The position numbers and the translations under genes were made by a program. The notes beneath the pieces are model-generated. The model worked only from the letters and a program-made list of their open reading frames with translations. It was not told the origin of the DNA and did no database searches. Positions 7,594-13,322 of a DNA stretch of 13,322 nt are shown here, in pieces. The stretch comes from an uncultured Collinsella sp. (lineage in GTDB: Bacteria; Actinomycetota; Coriobacteriia; Coriobacteriales; Coriobacteriaceae): assembly GCA_958447915.1 (NCBI GenBank), contig CAUDCB010000040.1:1-13322 (forward strand). Reading direction: 5' to 3'. Numbering within the stretch: position 1 is the stretch's first letter; each line of letters opens with the position of its first letter.

Positions 7594-7646
7594 CCGTCGA
7601 CACCCGCTTTAGGAGAGCGGTGCTCTATCCCCTGAGCTACGGAGGC
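7571..7646 (-). tRNA. tRNA-Arg (anticodon CCT)
   Basis: The 76-base cloverleaf reads on the - strand with a 7-bp acceptor stem (GCCTCCG / CGGGGGC, one T-G pair), a D-arm stem GCTC/GAGC and an anticodon stem CCGCT/AGCGG. The anticodon loop CTCCTAA gives CCT, decoding AGG. The variable loop has 5 bases, the T-loop is TTCGAAT, and the discriminator A and CCA end are encoded. The T-stem (GACGG / CCGCC) has one A50-C64 mismatch. The C64 side lies inside the direct repeat and the A50 side lies outside it, as expected if the 3' part was replaced by recombination. The rest is canonical, so I consider the gene functional. Confidence 0.93.
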
Positions 7647-7656
7647 ATGCTGTACT

Positions 7657-7687
7657 AGTGTAGCAGATTTACGCCGCTGTAATGCAA
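7657..7687 (-). promoter_or_regulatory. Candidate promoter of tRNA-Arg
   Basis: On the - strand, TTGCAT (7682-7687) and TACACT (7657-7662) form -35 and -10 like boxes with a 19-base spacer, which is slightly long. The -10 ends 10 bases before the tRNA 5' end, a usual distance for a tRNA promoter. Confidence 0.45.
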
Positions 7688-7726
7688 CGTATAGCCACTC
7701 TTCGAAGTTGCGGTGGAACAGCCCTC

Positions 7727-7920
7727 CGGAAAGTGCACCCCACTATCCAGGCAAATTCTGGGTCAGACTTTCCCCATGAGACGGGAAACTGTGTCCCAGA
7801 ATTTCGGCTCGAAACGGGACACGGTCTCCCAAACGGGCCCGTTCCGGAAACTACATCCCGCAATCGGCACTCGAACCGGGATGCACTTTCCCGATCGAGC
7901 CTCATGGGAAACCGCGTCCC
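7727..7920. repeat. Array of seven 15-base palindromic units in strictly alternating orientation
   Basis: Units start at 7727, 7760, 7783, 7816, 7845, 7878 and 7906 and alternate + - + - + - +. In one orientation the consensus is GGGAAA(C/G)TGYRTCCC. Each +/- pair is offset by exactly 33 bases, making three 48-base modules (7727-7774, 7783-7830, 7845-7892). Each module has 15-base arms around an 18-base centre; a single half-module follows at 7906. Gaps between modules are 8, 14 and 13 bases. Most units also begin GGGA and end TCCC, so each can fold on itself. I read this as a REP- or MITE-like intergenic element. A cluster of protein-binding sites or a terminator behind manO is possible. No reading frame across it is credible. 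Confidence 0.85.
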
Positions 7921-7945
7921 ACTTTAGGGGGGCGCTCTTTAATGA

Positions 7946-8344
7946 CTAGTTACCTTTGTGGAAGAGATTTTTGATGACGGAGGGGATGCTCTTGGCGCCC
8001 TTGGCGGTCACGTCGATAAAATCGGGCGAACGCACGAGCTTGTCCTCGTCAATGTACTTACGCACCGCGCGTAGCGTTTCCTTGTCATTGCGCGTCGAAA
8101 ACGTAAAGTGGCCGTTCTCTTTGGTAAAGATCGCAAAACGCGTGATCTTCTTGGTACCGCGCAAAACCTCGGCGGCGATATAGTCGACCTCGTCCCACGG
8201 GATCTGAATAAAGTCCTCGGGATTGCGCTCGTTATAGTACTCAAACGCCTTATTGCCCACCATTACGTTACCGTGGCTGGTAAGCCCCATCAGGCAGGTT
8301 GCCGGCGTTGCCAGATCGACCGTGCTGTTCTGAGATTGCGCCAT
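7946..8344 (-). CDS. manO: DUF956 family protein, ManO-like
   Basis: A 132-residue cytoplasmic protein of the DUF956 family, which accompanies mannose-family PTS operons in lactic acid bacteria and relatives. There it is called ManO and is thought to modulate the transporter or its expression. Family features visible are the opening MAQSQNSTVD, a GNVMVGNKAFEYYNERN stretch at about 25-41, FIQIPWDEVDYI at about 45-56, FTFST near 78-82 and the C-terminal AVRKYIDEDKLVRSPDF region. Length is close to that of known ManO (about 120-125 residues). I chose the ATG at 8344. A longer in-frame start at 8395 falls inside the terminator hairpin and lacks a ribosome binding site. The gene follows manZ, separated by that terminator. 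Family membership is clear; the molecular function is not established by sequence. Confidence 0.9.
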   Translation of the reverse strand: MAQSQNSTVDLATPATCLMGLTSHGNVMVGNKAFEYYNERNPEDFIQIPWDEVDYIAAEVLRGTKKITRFAIFTKENGHFTFSTRNDKETLRAVRKYIDEDKLVRSPDFIDVTAKGAKSIPSVIKNLFHKGN

Positions 8345-8354
8345 ACGCGCCTCG

Positions 8355-8360
8355 CCCTCC
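8355..8360 (-). promoter_or_regulatory. Shine-Dalgarno of manO, directly after a terminator T-tract
   Basis: GGAGGG (- strand) lies 10 bases before the manO ATG, with a second weaker GAGG closer to it. It begins immediately after the T-rich tract of the upstream terminator, so the hairpin sits within a few bases of the site where ribosomes load. Confidence 0.55.
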
Positions 8361-8408
8361 AATAAAAACAATCGGACCGCATCCAGTGTACCCACCGGGT
8401 GCGGTCCG
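8361..8408 (-). terminator. Rho-independent terminator between manZ and manO
   Basis: On the - strand CGGACCGCACCC (8408-8397) pairs with GGATGCGGTCCG (8384-8373) in a 12-bp stem with one wobble and a 12-base loop. ATTGTTTTTATT follows. It lies 56 bases after the manZ stop and just before the manO ribosome binding site. It therefore either ends the manXYZ message or lowers manO expression by partial read-through. Confidence 0.88.
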
Positions 8409-8464
8409 TTTCAATGGCTCAAAAGCCCTTGCCTAGCAACTCTCGGTCTTAAACCGAAACGTGC

Positions 8465-9385
8465 TTACATGAAGCCGCAGACGCGACCGATGATGCCGAC
8501 GGCGAAGAGAGCCAGGATGATGACGATCGGGCTGACCTTCTTCTTGAGGAGCTTGCAGACCAGAAGGGTCAGGCACACGGCGGCAAGGCCGGGGATGAGC
8601 TGATCGAGGTTGGCCTGAAGCGTGGTGACCTTCACCGGGTCGAGTGCGTTGGCACCGACAGAGCTGTACATCGTCAGTGCCTGCTTGATGCCCTCAGAAC
8701 CGGCGGGCAGGTTGGCCCAGTCGATATAGGCGCCAGCGGACTGCGTGACCTTGGAGACGACCGGGGTGAAGGAGATGGACACCCAACGCTCGACCAGGGC
8801 GCCGATGATGAACATACCCAGGATGGAAGCACCCTCGGTAACCTTGCCCATCAGACCGCCGGAGAGGTCCTTGGCGATGGAAGAGCCGACCTTGTAGCCA
8901 AACTCCTGCGTGTACCACTCGAAGGCGTAACGAATAATGTTCCACGCGAAGAAGAACAGCAGCGGACCGGCAATGCTGCCGGACAGAGCCAGGGAAGCAC
9001 CCAGAGCACCCAAGATCGGGCGAAGGGTGAACCAGAAGGCGGGGTCGCCGACGCCGGCGAGCGGGCCCATCATACCGACCTTGACGCCCTGGATGGCGAC
9101 GTCGTCGATCGGGGCACCGTTGGCGCGCTCCTCCTCGAGGGCGAGGGTAACGCCCATGACGGGGGAGGAAACATAGGGGTGCGTGTTATAGAACTCCAGG
9201 TGGCGCTTAAGCGCGGCAATCTGGTCGTCCTTGCTGGTGTAGAGCTTCTTGATCGCAGGGATCATTGCGTAGCACCAGCCACCGTTCTGCATGCGCTCGT
9301 AGTTCCACGAGCCCTGAAGGAACTGATGACGGAAGCAAACCTTCTGACGATCGGACTTAGAAAGCTGAATCTTGTTCTCTGCCAT
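8465..9385 (-). CDS. manZ: PTS mannose-family IID component (ManZ)
   Basis: A 306-residue membrane subunit that, with ManY, forms the sugar channel of the mannose/fructose/sorbose PTS. The N-terminal cytoplasmic part is strongly conserved: FLQGSWNYERMQNGGWCYAMIP-type sequence at about 22-43, RRHLEF-like KRHLEFYNTHP at about 60-70, GVTLALEEERANG at 78-90 and VGMMGPLAGVGDPAFW at 103-118. These closely resemble E. coli ManZ. Hydrophobic segments follow, and the C-terminus ends in a membrane helix after LLKKKVSP. About 40 residues near 205-250 have no clear counterpart in E. coli ManZ as I recall it. The ATG at 9385 has AAGGGAG 8 bases upstream; a GTG three codons earlier overlaps that site and is rejected. 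It is separated from manY by 16 bases. Confidence 0.96.
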   Translation of the reverse strand: MAENKIQLSKSDRQKVCFRHQFLQGSWNYERMQNGGWCYAMIPAIKKLYTSKDDQIAALKRHLEFYNTHPYVSSPVMGVTLALEEERANGAPIDDVAIQGVKVGMMGPLAGVGDPAFWFTLRPILGALGASLALSGSIAGPLLFFFAWNIIRYAFEWYTQEFGYKVGSSIAKDLSGGLMGKVTEGASILGMFIIGALVERWVSISFTPVVSKVTQSAGAYIDWANLPAGSEGIKQALTMYSSVGANALDPVKVTTLQANLDQLIPGLAAVCLTLLVCKLLKKKVSPIVIILALFAVGIIGRVCGFM

Positions 9386-9401
9386 ATGTATCACTCCCTT
9401 C

Positions 9402-10220
9402 CTACTCGTAATCGTTCAGAATGTCGCCGAGCGGGTCGCCGGAACCACCGCCCATGCCGCCACCCTGCTTGGCCAGGTCCTTAAGGCCAAGGTAGATGAG
9501 GGCAAGGGAGATGCCGATGAGGCCCAGGGCAATCAGCGTGAGCTGAGGGATGGCAGCCAGGACAAAGCCGAGGATGAAGAACGGCCAGGTCTCCTTGGTG
9601 GCCATCATGTTGATGACCATGGCGTAACCGACGGAAGCGACCATGCCGCCGCCGACAGCCATGCCGCCGGACAGCCAGTCGGGCATAGCGTTAAGCGCGT
9701 TGGTAACGGCCTCGGCCGGGATGATGCACAGCAGCACTGCCGGGATGGCGATACGAACACCCTGCATGAGGATGCCGGCGTACTGCCAGCGCTCGATGCC
9801 GGCGAAGTCGCCCTTCTCGGCGCAGGCGTCCATGCCGTGGACCATAGCGGTGGCCAGGGTACGGCAGATCATGGTCAGGAACAGGCCGGCGACGGACAGA
9901 GGCACGGCGACGGCGATGGCGGCGGTAACTGCCTTAGCCGAATCGGTGGCGCCACCGTTGAGGGCGAGCACCATGATAATCGAAGAAGCGACCGAGGCCA
10001 GAGCGGCGTCAGGCGCAACAGCGGCGCCGACGTTAGCCCAACCAAGAGCCATCATCTGAAGCGAGCCGCCCAGGAGGATGCCCTCCTGAAGGTGACCGGT
10101 TACGAGACCGATAAGCGTGCACGCAACGAGCGGCTGATGGAACTGGAACTGATCCAGAATGCCTTCCATACCGGCAAGCAGCGCGATAATCGCGATTAGA
10201 AGAATAGTAAGCGCGGACAT
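9402..10220 (-). CDS. manY: PTS mannose-family IIC component (ManY)
   Basis: A 272-residue polytopic membrane protein, close in length to E. coli ManY (266). It supplies the sugar-binding transport core together with IID. Visible family features are an N-terminal helix followed by GMEGILDQFQFHQPLVACTL, then GLVTGHLQEGILLGGSLQMMALGW at about 38-61, and NVGAAVAPDAALASV with a small-residue-rich helix after it. Several more hydrophobic segments follow, and the cytoplasmic tail is glycine-rich (GGGMGGGSGD). The ATG at 10220 has AGGAGGG 8 bases upstream. The gene sits 18 bases after manX and 16 before manZ, so all three should be co-transcribed. The substrate cannot be read with certainty; mannose, glucose, fructose, glucosamine or related sugars are all possible for the family. 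Confidence 0.96.
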   Translation of the reverse strand: MSALTILLIAIIALLAGMEGILDQFQFHQPLVACTLIGLVTGHLQEGILLGGSLQMMALGWANVGAAVAPDAALASVASSIIMVLALNGGATDSAKAVTAAIAVAVPLSVAGLFLTMICRTLATAMVHGMDACAEKGDFAGIERWQYAGILMQGVRIAIPAVLLCIIPAEAVTNALNAMPDWLSGGMAVGGGMVASVGYAMVINMMATKETWPFFILGFVLAAIPQLTLIALGLIGISLALIYLGLKDLAKQGGGMGGGSGDPLGDILNDYE

Positions 10221-10238
10221 GTATCGGACCCTCCTTTA

Positions 10239-11228
10239 CTATGCTTGAGCGGCCAGTTCGGCCTTAGCTTTCTTCAACATGGCGTCGAGATCCTCGGAGG
10301 AATCCGAAGGAACCTTGCGGACCTCGAACTTGACGCCCTTGGCCTTGAGGGCCTCGAGGGTCTTGACATCGTCATCGCCCATAGCGACAGCGTTGGTGAC
10401 GACGACCTTGCCCTTGGAGTGAGCCATGGAACCGATGTTGACTTCCTTGATGTCGACGCCGGCCTCGATGGCCTTGAGCAGATCCTGCGGGTTCTCAAAG
10501 AGCAGCATGGCCTTGGTGTCACCAAAGCGCGTGTCCTTGACGACCTCGGCCATCTTCTTGATGGGCACGACGTTAGCATGGACTCCCGGAGGGGCAGCCT
10601 GCTCGATCATGGTCTTGCGGAGCTCGTCGTGAGCAACGCCGTCGGAAACCACGATGATGCGGTTGGGGTTGATCTGCTTGGTCCACGTGGTGGCCACCTG
10701 ACCATGAAGCAGACGGGTGTCGATACGGACGTGGGCGATCTTAATGTGCCCGTCGCCGATGACCGTTCCCGGAGGGATGGCGCCTGCAGGAGCAGCAGCG
10801 GCCGCAGCCGGCTTCTTCTCCTCGGGCTCCAGAGACTCGGGCTTGACGCGCACGCCGGCCTTAGCCTCAGTCACGAGATGTTTTGCGATCGCATGTGCAG
10901 TGTTCTTTGCGTCAAAGCGCTGCGAATATGCCTCGATGAGCATAGGCAGGTTGACACCGGTGACGATAGCCCAGGAATCATGGCCCTCGATGAGACCGCT
11001 GATCTGGTTGAAGGGCGTGCCGCCCCACAGATCAACGAGGAAGAGCACCTGCTCCTGGTCCTCGAAGGAAGCGATTGCCTCCTCGACCTTGGCGCGGAAG
11101 CCGTCGGGGCCCATGCTCGGCTCGAGCGAGACCACGGCTACAGACGGCTGATCGCCAAAGACCATCGAGCCCGTCTGCTTGATTCCAGCCGCCAAGTCAC
11201 CATGGCTAGCAAGAACAATACTTACCAT
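10239..11228 (-). CDS. manX: PTS mannose-family IIAB component (ManX)
   Basis: A 329-residue soluble phosphotransfer protein joining IIA and IIB. IIA (about 1-130) has the phosphorylated His9 in LASHGDLAAG, plus VLFLVDLWGGTPFN at 61-74 and GVNLPMLIEA at 91-100. An Ala/Pro linker (about 135-155) leads to IIB (about 160-325), with H175 in RIDTRLLHGQVATTW, IIVVSDGVA at 191-199 and the C-terminal FEVRKVPSD. Phosphate moves from HPr to His9, then His175, then to the incoming sugar. The arrangement matches E. coli ManX, whose active histidines are His10 and His175. The ATG at 11228 has GGAGG with a 7-base spacer; a GTG one codon earlier is less favoured. It is the first gene of the operon, so the upstream region should carry its promoter. 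Confidence 0.97.
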   Translation of the reverse strand: MVSIVLASHGDLAAGIKQTGSMVFGDQPSVAVVSLEPSMGPDGFRAKVEEAIASFEDQEQVLFLVDLWGGTPFNQISGLIEGHDSWAIVTGVNLPMLIEAYSQRFDAKNTAHAIAKHLVTEAKAGVRVKPESLEPEEKKPAAAAAAPAGAIPPGTVIGDGHIKIAHVRIDTRLLHGQVATTWTKQINPNRIIVVSDGVAHDELRKTMIEQAAPPGVHANVVPIKKMAEVVKDTRFGDTKAMLLFENPQDLLKAIEAGVDIKEVNIGSMAHSKGKVVVTNAVAMGDDDVKTLEALKAKGVKFEVRKVPSDSSEDLDAMLKKAKAELAAQA

Positions 11229-11280
11229 CACATAACCTCCTTTTTGTCTACGTAATTCCTACACGACAAAAAAGAGTATA

Positions 11281-11296
11281 GCTGCAAATACAGCAG
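11281..11296. promoter_or_regulatory. Candidate operator upstream of manX
   Basis: GCTGCAAATACAGCAG contains two overlapping inverted repeats, GCTG-N6-CAGC (11281-11294) and CTGC-N7-GCAG (11282-11296). It lies just downstream of the candidate -10 at 11298-11303, where a repressor would block transcription start. A second CTGCAAA half occurs at 11311. The regulator is unknown. Confidence 0.35.
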
Positions 11297-11297
11297 A

Positions 11298-11303
11298 ATT
11301 ATA
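11298..11303 (-). promoter_or_regulatory. Candidate -10 box for manXYZ
   Basis: A perfect TATAAT occurs on the - strand about 70 bases before the manX ATG, in an AT-rich setting. The -35 region at the usual distance is poor, so an activator may be needed. A second box, TATACT at 11275-11280, is an alternative. Confidence 0.35.
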
Positions 11304-11544
11304 TGAAAAACTGCAAAAGGTAGCATTATTTGTTTAAACGTCTTGATTTATTACAACCTGATTACATTCCAACATTTTGGCTGATTTACTGCTGAGGATT
11401 GATAACTGATCTATTTACATGACCGAATTGAGCACGCTGTTCTTTATTGCCGGTTTTAAACAGACACAAATGTGCTCGGGTTGAGGCTATTTCGTTTAAA
11501 CAGATGGTGCTTGACTAATGGTAAGAAATATGCTCTAGCAAAAA

Positions 11545-11620
11545 AGTCGTTGGGGACGTTCTTAAATGACCAGTCGTTAGGGACGTTCTTTTTCGACTGG
11601 TCGTTTAAGAACGTCCCCAA
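11545..11620. repeat. 27-base inverted repeat with a third internal copy; probable hypA terminator and REP/MITE-like element
   Basis: The left arm 11550-11576 and right arm 11594-11620 are complementary over 27 bases with one mismatch. They are separated by a 17-base loop. The loop with the end of the left arm repeats the beginning of the element: AGTCGTTRGGGACGTTCTT occurs at 11545-11563 and again at 11572-11590, 27 bases apart. On the - strand the element starts 8 bases after the hypA stop and its stem is followed by ACGACTTTTTTGC, so it can also work as a Rho-independent terminator. The short GGGGACGTTCTT core resembles interspersed elements I associate with REP-type transposases, which is inference. 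Confidence 0.8.
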
Positions 11621-11628
11621 TGTCTAAG

Positions 11629-12057
11629 TTAGGCGATGTGGAGGGGGTTGGCGGCGTCGACGGCATCGGGGGCGTCGGAGAGATCGCCAGGAGCAGCGTC
11701 TGCCGGGTCCTCGTCGGGGGTCTCGATCTGCTTGATCATGACCTCCTGGCCCTGCAACAGGTATGTCTCGCCGCTGCCGCAATGGGGGCAGGTCTTGCCG
11801 TGCTCGACCGTCGCGTAGTCGCAGCCGCACGCCTCGCAGTGCGTCACGGCCTCGACGGGCTCCACGATAAGCTCCGCGCCCTGCGTGATAGGCTTTTTAT
11901 CCGCCGCCCAGCGCCAAGCGTCGAGCAGCAAGTCGGGAACGACGCCCGAGACCTCGCCCAGCAGCAACGTCACGCTCGAAACGCGACGCACGCCATTGGC
12001 GCGCGCCACATTCTCAACATCGCGAATGATGTGATAAACAATCCCGAGCTCGTGCAC
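11629..12057 (-). CDS. hypA: HypA-type nickel metallochaperone, hydrogenase maturation factor
   Basis: HypA delivers nickel to the large subunit of [NiFe] hydrogenases together with HypB. The 142-residue protein begins MHELGIVYHI, with the invariant M1-H2-E3 nickel site. It carries the structural zinc site as two pairs, C74-EA-C77 and C90-PH-C93. The segment LLLGEVSGVVPDLLLDAW at about 31-48 is also typical. The family is usually about 113-120 residues. The last 30 residues here form an acidic Asp/Ala/Pro-rich tail that looks disordered. The ATG at 12057 has GGAAGGAAATA immediately upstream. It lies 34 bases after the flavoprotein gene in the same direction and is probably co-transcribed. No hypB, other hyp gene or hydrogenase subunit is visible in the window, so its client enzyme is not shown. 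Confidence 0.94.
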   Translation of the reverse strand: MHELGIVYHIIRDVENVARANGVRRVSSVTLLLGEVSGVVPDLLLDAWRWAADKKPITQGAELIVEPVEAVTHCEACGCDYATVEHGKTCPHCGSGETYLLQGQEVMIKQIETPDEDPADAAPGDLSDAPDAVDAANPLHIA

Positions 12058-12091
12058 TATTATTTCCTTCCGCCGTTCCCTTTATGGCCAC

Positions 12092-13322
12092 TTACTTGCG
12101 ACCAAACTTGATTTTGATGGCACGCTTGAGTGCGTACTTGCCCAGGCTGGGGAGCTTTTGCTCGTATTTGACCATCGTGGAGCACTCGGGGCGGTCGCGA
12201 TCCAGATGGATGGCGTCAAACGCGCACTTGGTGGTGCACAGGCCGCAGCCGATGCACTTGTTGGGGTCGACGATCGAGGCACCGCAACCCAGGCAACGGG
12301 CGGTCTCGGTGCGTACCTGCTCCTCGGTAAAGGTCTCGACGTACTCGCTAAACGGCGCGGCCTTCTCGCGCTCGCGGTCCACGTGAGCAACCTCGCGGCT
12401 CGCGTTGTCGTAACTCTCGATCACGACATCGTCGCGGTCGAGCGCAGTGTAGCGGCGCTGGTTACGGCCGATGGTGAGCGTAGAGCCCGGCTGCACAAAG
12501 CGATGGATGGACACCGCGGCCTCGTGACCGGTGGCAATGGCATCGATGGCAAAGCTGGGGCCAGTGTAGACGTCGCCGCCCACAAAGATGTCGGGCTCAG
12601 CGGTCTGATAGGTCTGCGGATCGGCAAGGGCACCCTGGCCGCGGCCGAGCTCCACCTTGGAGCCAGCCAGCAGGTCGCCCCACACAATGGACTGGCCAAT
12701 CGACATGACGACACGATCGGCGTCAACACGACGCAGGTCGTTCTCGTCGTACTCGGGCGCAAAACGGCCCTCGTCGTCAAAGACGCGCGTGCCGCGCTTA
12801 AAGGTGATGCCACATACGCGACCGGCCTCGTCCAGGTGAACCTCCTTGGGGCCCCAACCGCAGCTGATGTGCGCGCCGTCCTCGATGGCCTCGCGACGCT
12901 CTTCCTCGCTGGCGGGCATCTGGGCCTCGCTCTCCAGGCAGAACATCTCAACGTGCTCGGAGCCCAGGCGGCAGGCGTTGCGCGCGACGTCGATGGCCAC
13001 GTTGCCGCCGCCCACCACGATGGTGCGGCCGGGCAGCGCGTCGATCTTGCCGCTGTTGACCTCGCGCAAGAAGTCGACGGCCACGGTCACATCCTCGGCG
13101 TCCTCGCCCGGAATACCGGCAAGGCGACCGCCCTGGCAGCCAATAGCCACGTAGAAGGCCTTAAAGCCCTGCGCGCGCAGCTCGTCGAGCGTCACGTCGC
13201 GACCGACCTCCACGCCATAACGGAACTCGGCACCCATCAGGCGAATGACCTCGACCTCGGCCTCGATAACGTCCTTCTGCAGCTTAAAGCTGGGAATACC
13301 GTAGGTGAGCATGCCGCCCGGG
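12092..13322 (-). CDS. GltD-like NAD(P)H/FAD oxidoreductase with C-terminal iron-sulfur domain (5' end outside window)
   Basis: The C-terminal 409 residues are present; the frame is open to the window edge, and the visible part begins PGGMLTYGIPSFKL, the conserved region after the first FAD motif in glutamate-synthase small-subunit relatives. Numbered from that Met, the NAD(P)-binding motif VVGGGNVAIDVAR is at 99-111 and the second FAD motif (PDIFVGGDVYTGPSFAIDAI) at 240-259. The tail has C340-LG-C343 and a ferredoxin motif C353-IG-C356-GL-C359-TTK-C363, plus C377. The family moves electrons between NAD(P)H, FAD and iron-sulfur clusters. The tail suggests a partner other than glutamate synthase, perhaps a hydrogenase or another anaerobic redox enzyme, given hypA next door. 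The internal ATG at 13312 is not the start because it would delete the first FAD site. Confidence 0.88.
   Translation of the reverse strand, partial: PGGMLTYGIPSFKLQKDVIEAEVEVIRLMGAEFRYGVEVGRDVTLDELRAQGFKAFYVAIGCQGGRLAGIPGEDAEDVTVAVDFLREVNSGKIDALPGRTIVVGGGNVAIDVARNACRLGSEHVEMFCLESEAQMPASEEERREAIEDGAHISCGWGPKEVHLDEAGRVCGITFKRGTRVFDDEGRFAPEYDENDLRRVDADRVVMSIGQSIVWGDLLAGSKVELGRGQGALADPQTYQTAEPDIFVGGDVYTGPSFAIDAIATGHEAAVSIHRFVQPGSTLTIGRNQRRYTALDRDDVVIESYDNASREVAHVDREREKAAPFSEYVETFTEEQVRTETARCLGCGASIVDPNKCIGCGLCTTKCAFDAIHLDRDRPECSTMVKYEQKLPSLGKYALKRAIKIKFGRK

Larger units (their letters stand above)
11241..11544. other. AT-rich non-coding region upstream of manX
   Basis: This stretch of about 300 bases contrasts with the GC-rich genes on both sides. 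I see no convincing gene on either strand. It contains GTTTAAAC at 11332-11339 and 11494-11501, a near match at 11454-11461, and TTTAAACAGA repeated 40 bases apart (11455 and 11495). The end next to manX holds promoter-like and palindromic motifs listed separately. No sigma-54 type -24/-12 pair was found on the manX strand. Confidence 0.6.

Noticed and set aside
7370..7658. Open frames of 77-80 codons on both strands across the tRNA-Arg region
   Set aside because: They run through the tRNA, its repeats and its hairpins. Their peptides are translated tRNA sequence.
7727..7920. CRISPR array
   Set aside because: The units are only 15 bases, alternate in orientation and vary in sequence. The spacers are short and themselves related, with no cas gene nearby.
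7682..7949. Overlapping + strand frames of about 80 codons across the palindrome array
   Set aside because: They are built from the 15-base repeat units and have no ribosome binding site or family resemblance.
8345..8395. Longer manO starting at 8395
   Set aside because: The extra 17 residues would be encoded by the terminator hairpin and T-tract, and there is no ribosome binding site for that start.
9372..10199. 275-codon open frame on the + strand opposite manY
   Set aside because: It is antisense to a clear IIC gene, with a hydrophilic Gly/Asp/His-rich product lacking any domain.
10245..11255. 336-codon open frame on the + strand opposite manX
   Set aside because: manX has full family motifs and a ribosome binding site. 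The antisense frame has shadow-like composition (Asp, Gly, Leu, His) and no motif.
11241..11340. Sigma-54 promoter for manX
   Set aside because: Two TTGCA elements are present on the - strand but neither has a GG at the required distance upstream.
11620..12111. 163-codon + strand open frame opposite hypA
   Set aside because: hypA has MHE and both CxxC zinc pairs. The opposite frame starts inside the inverted repeat and shows nothing recognisable.

Overview
The window looks like chromosomal DNA of a high-GC actinobacterium of the class Coriobacteriia, most likely Collinsella or a close relative. Three things point there: a Mycobacterium-like FHA / PP2C / SEDS / PBP / PknB cluster, a mannose-type PTS operon followed by a ManO (DUF956) gene as in low-GC Gram-positives, and a hydrogenase-maturation gene beside an anaerobe-type iron-sulfur flavoprotein. 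This assignment is inference from content, not from a database match.

Bases 1-7271 (+ strand) form a cell-wall growth and Ser/Thr-phosphorylation cluster. It contains the end of an FHA protein (fhaB-like), a PP2C phosphatase (pstP-like) that overlaps it by 4 bases, one 956-residue protein joining a RodA/FtsW-type SEDS glycosyltransferase to a class B penicillin-binding transpeptidase, and a PknB kinase with four PASTA repeats. PASTA repeats sense cell-wall material outside the cell, the kinase and phosphatase set phosphorylation inside, FHA domains read phosphothreonine, and the fused protein polymerises and cross-links peptidoglycan. A strong terminator closes the cluster at 7324-7362.

Bases 7363-7945 contain no protein gene that I accept. 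They hold a tRNA-Arg(CCT) on the - strand with its own promoter and terminator hairpin, a tandem duplication of the tRNA 3' end plus terminator, an inverted copy of its T-arm, and a regular array of seven 15-base units that alternate in orientation.

Bases 7946-11228 (- strand) are a mannose-family PTS operon in the order manX (IIAB), manY (IIC), manZ (IID), terminator hairpin, manO. Sugar is phosphorylated during uptake: phosphate passes from HPr to IIA His9, then IIB His175, then to the sugar carried by IIC/IID. An AT-rich leader of about 300 bases lies upstream of manX. A 27-base inverted repeat separates that leader from the next genes.

Bases 11629-13322 (- strand) carry hypA (nickel insertion for [NiFe] hydrogenase) and, upstream of it, the C-terminal part of a GltD-like NAD(P)H/FAD oxidoreductase with a ferredoxin-like tail that runs off the window.
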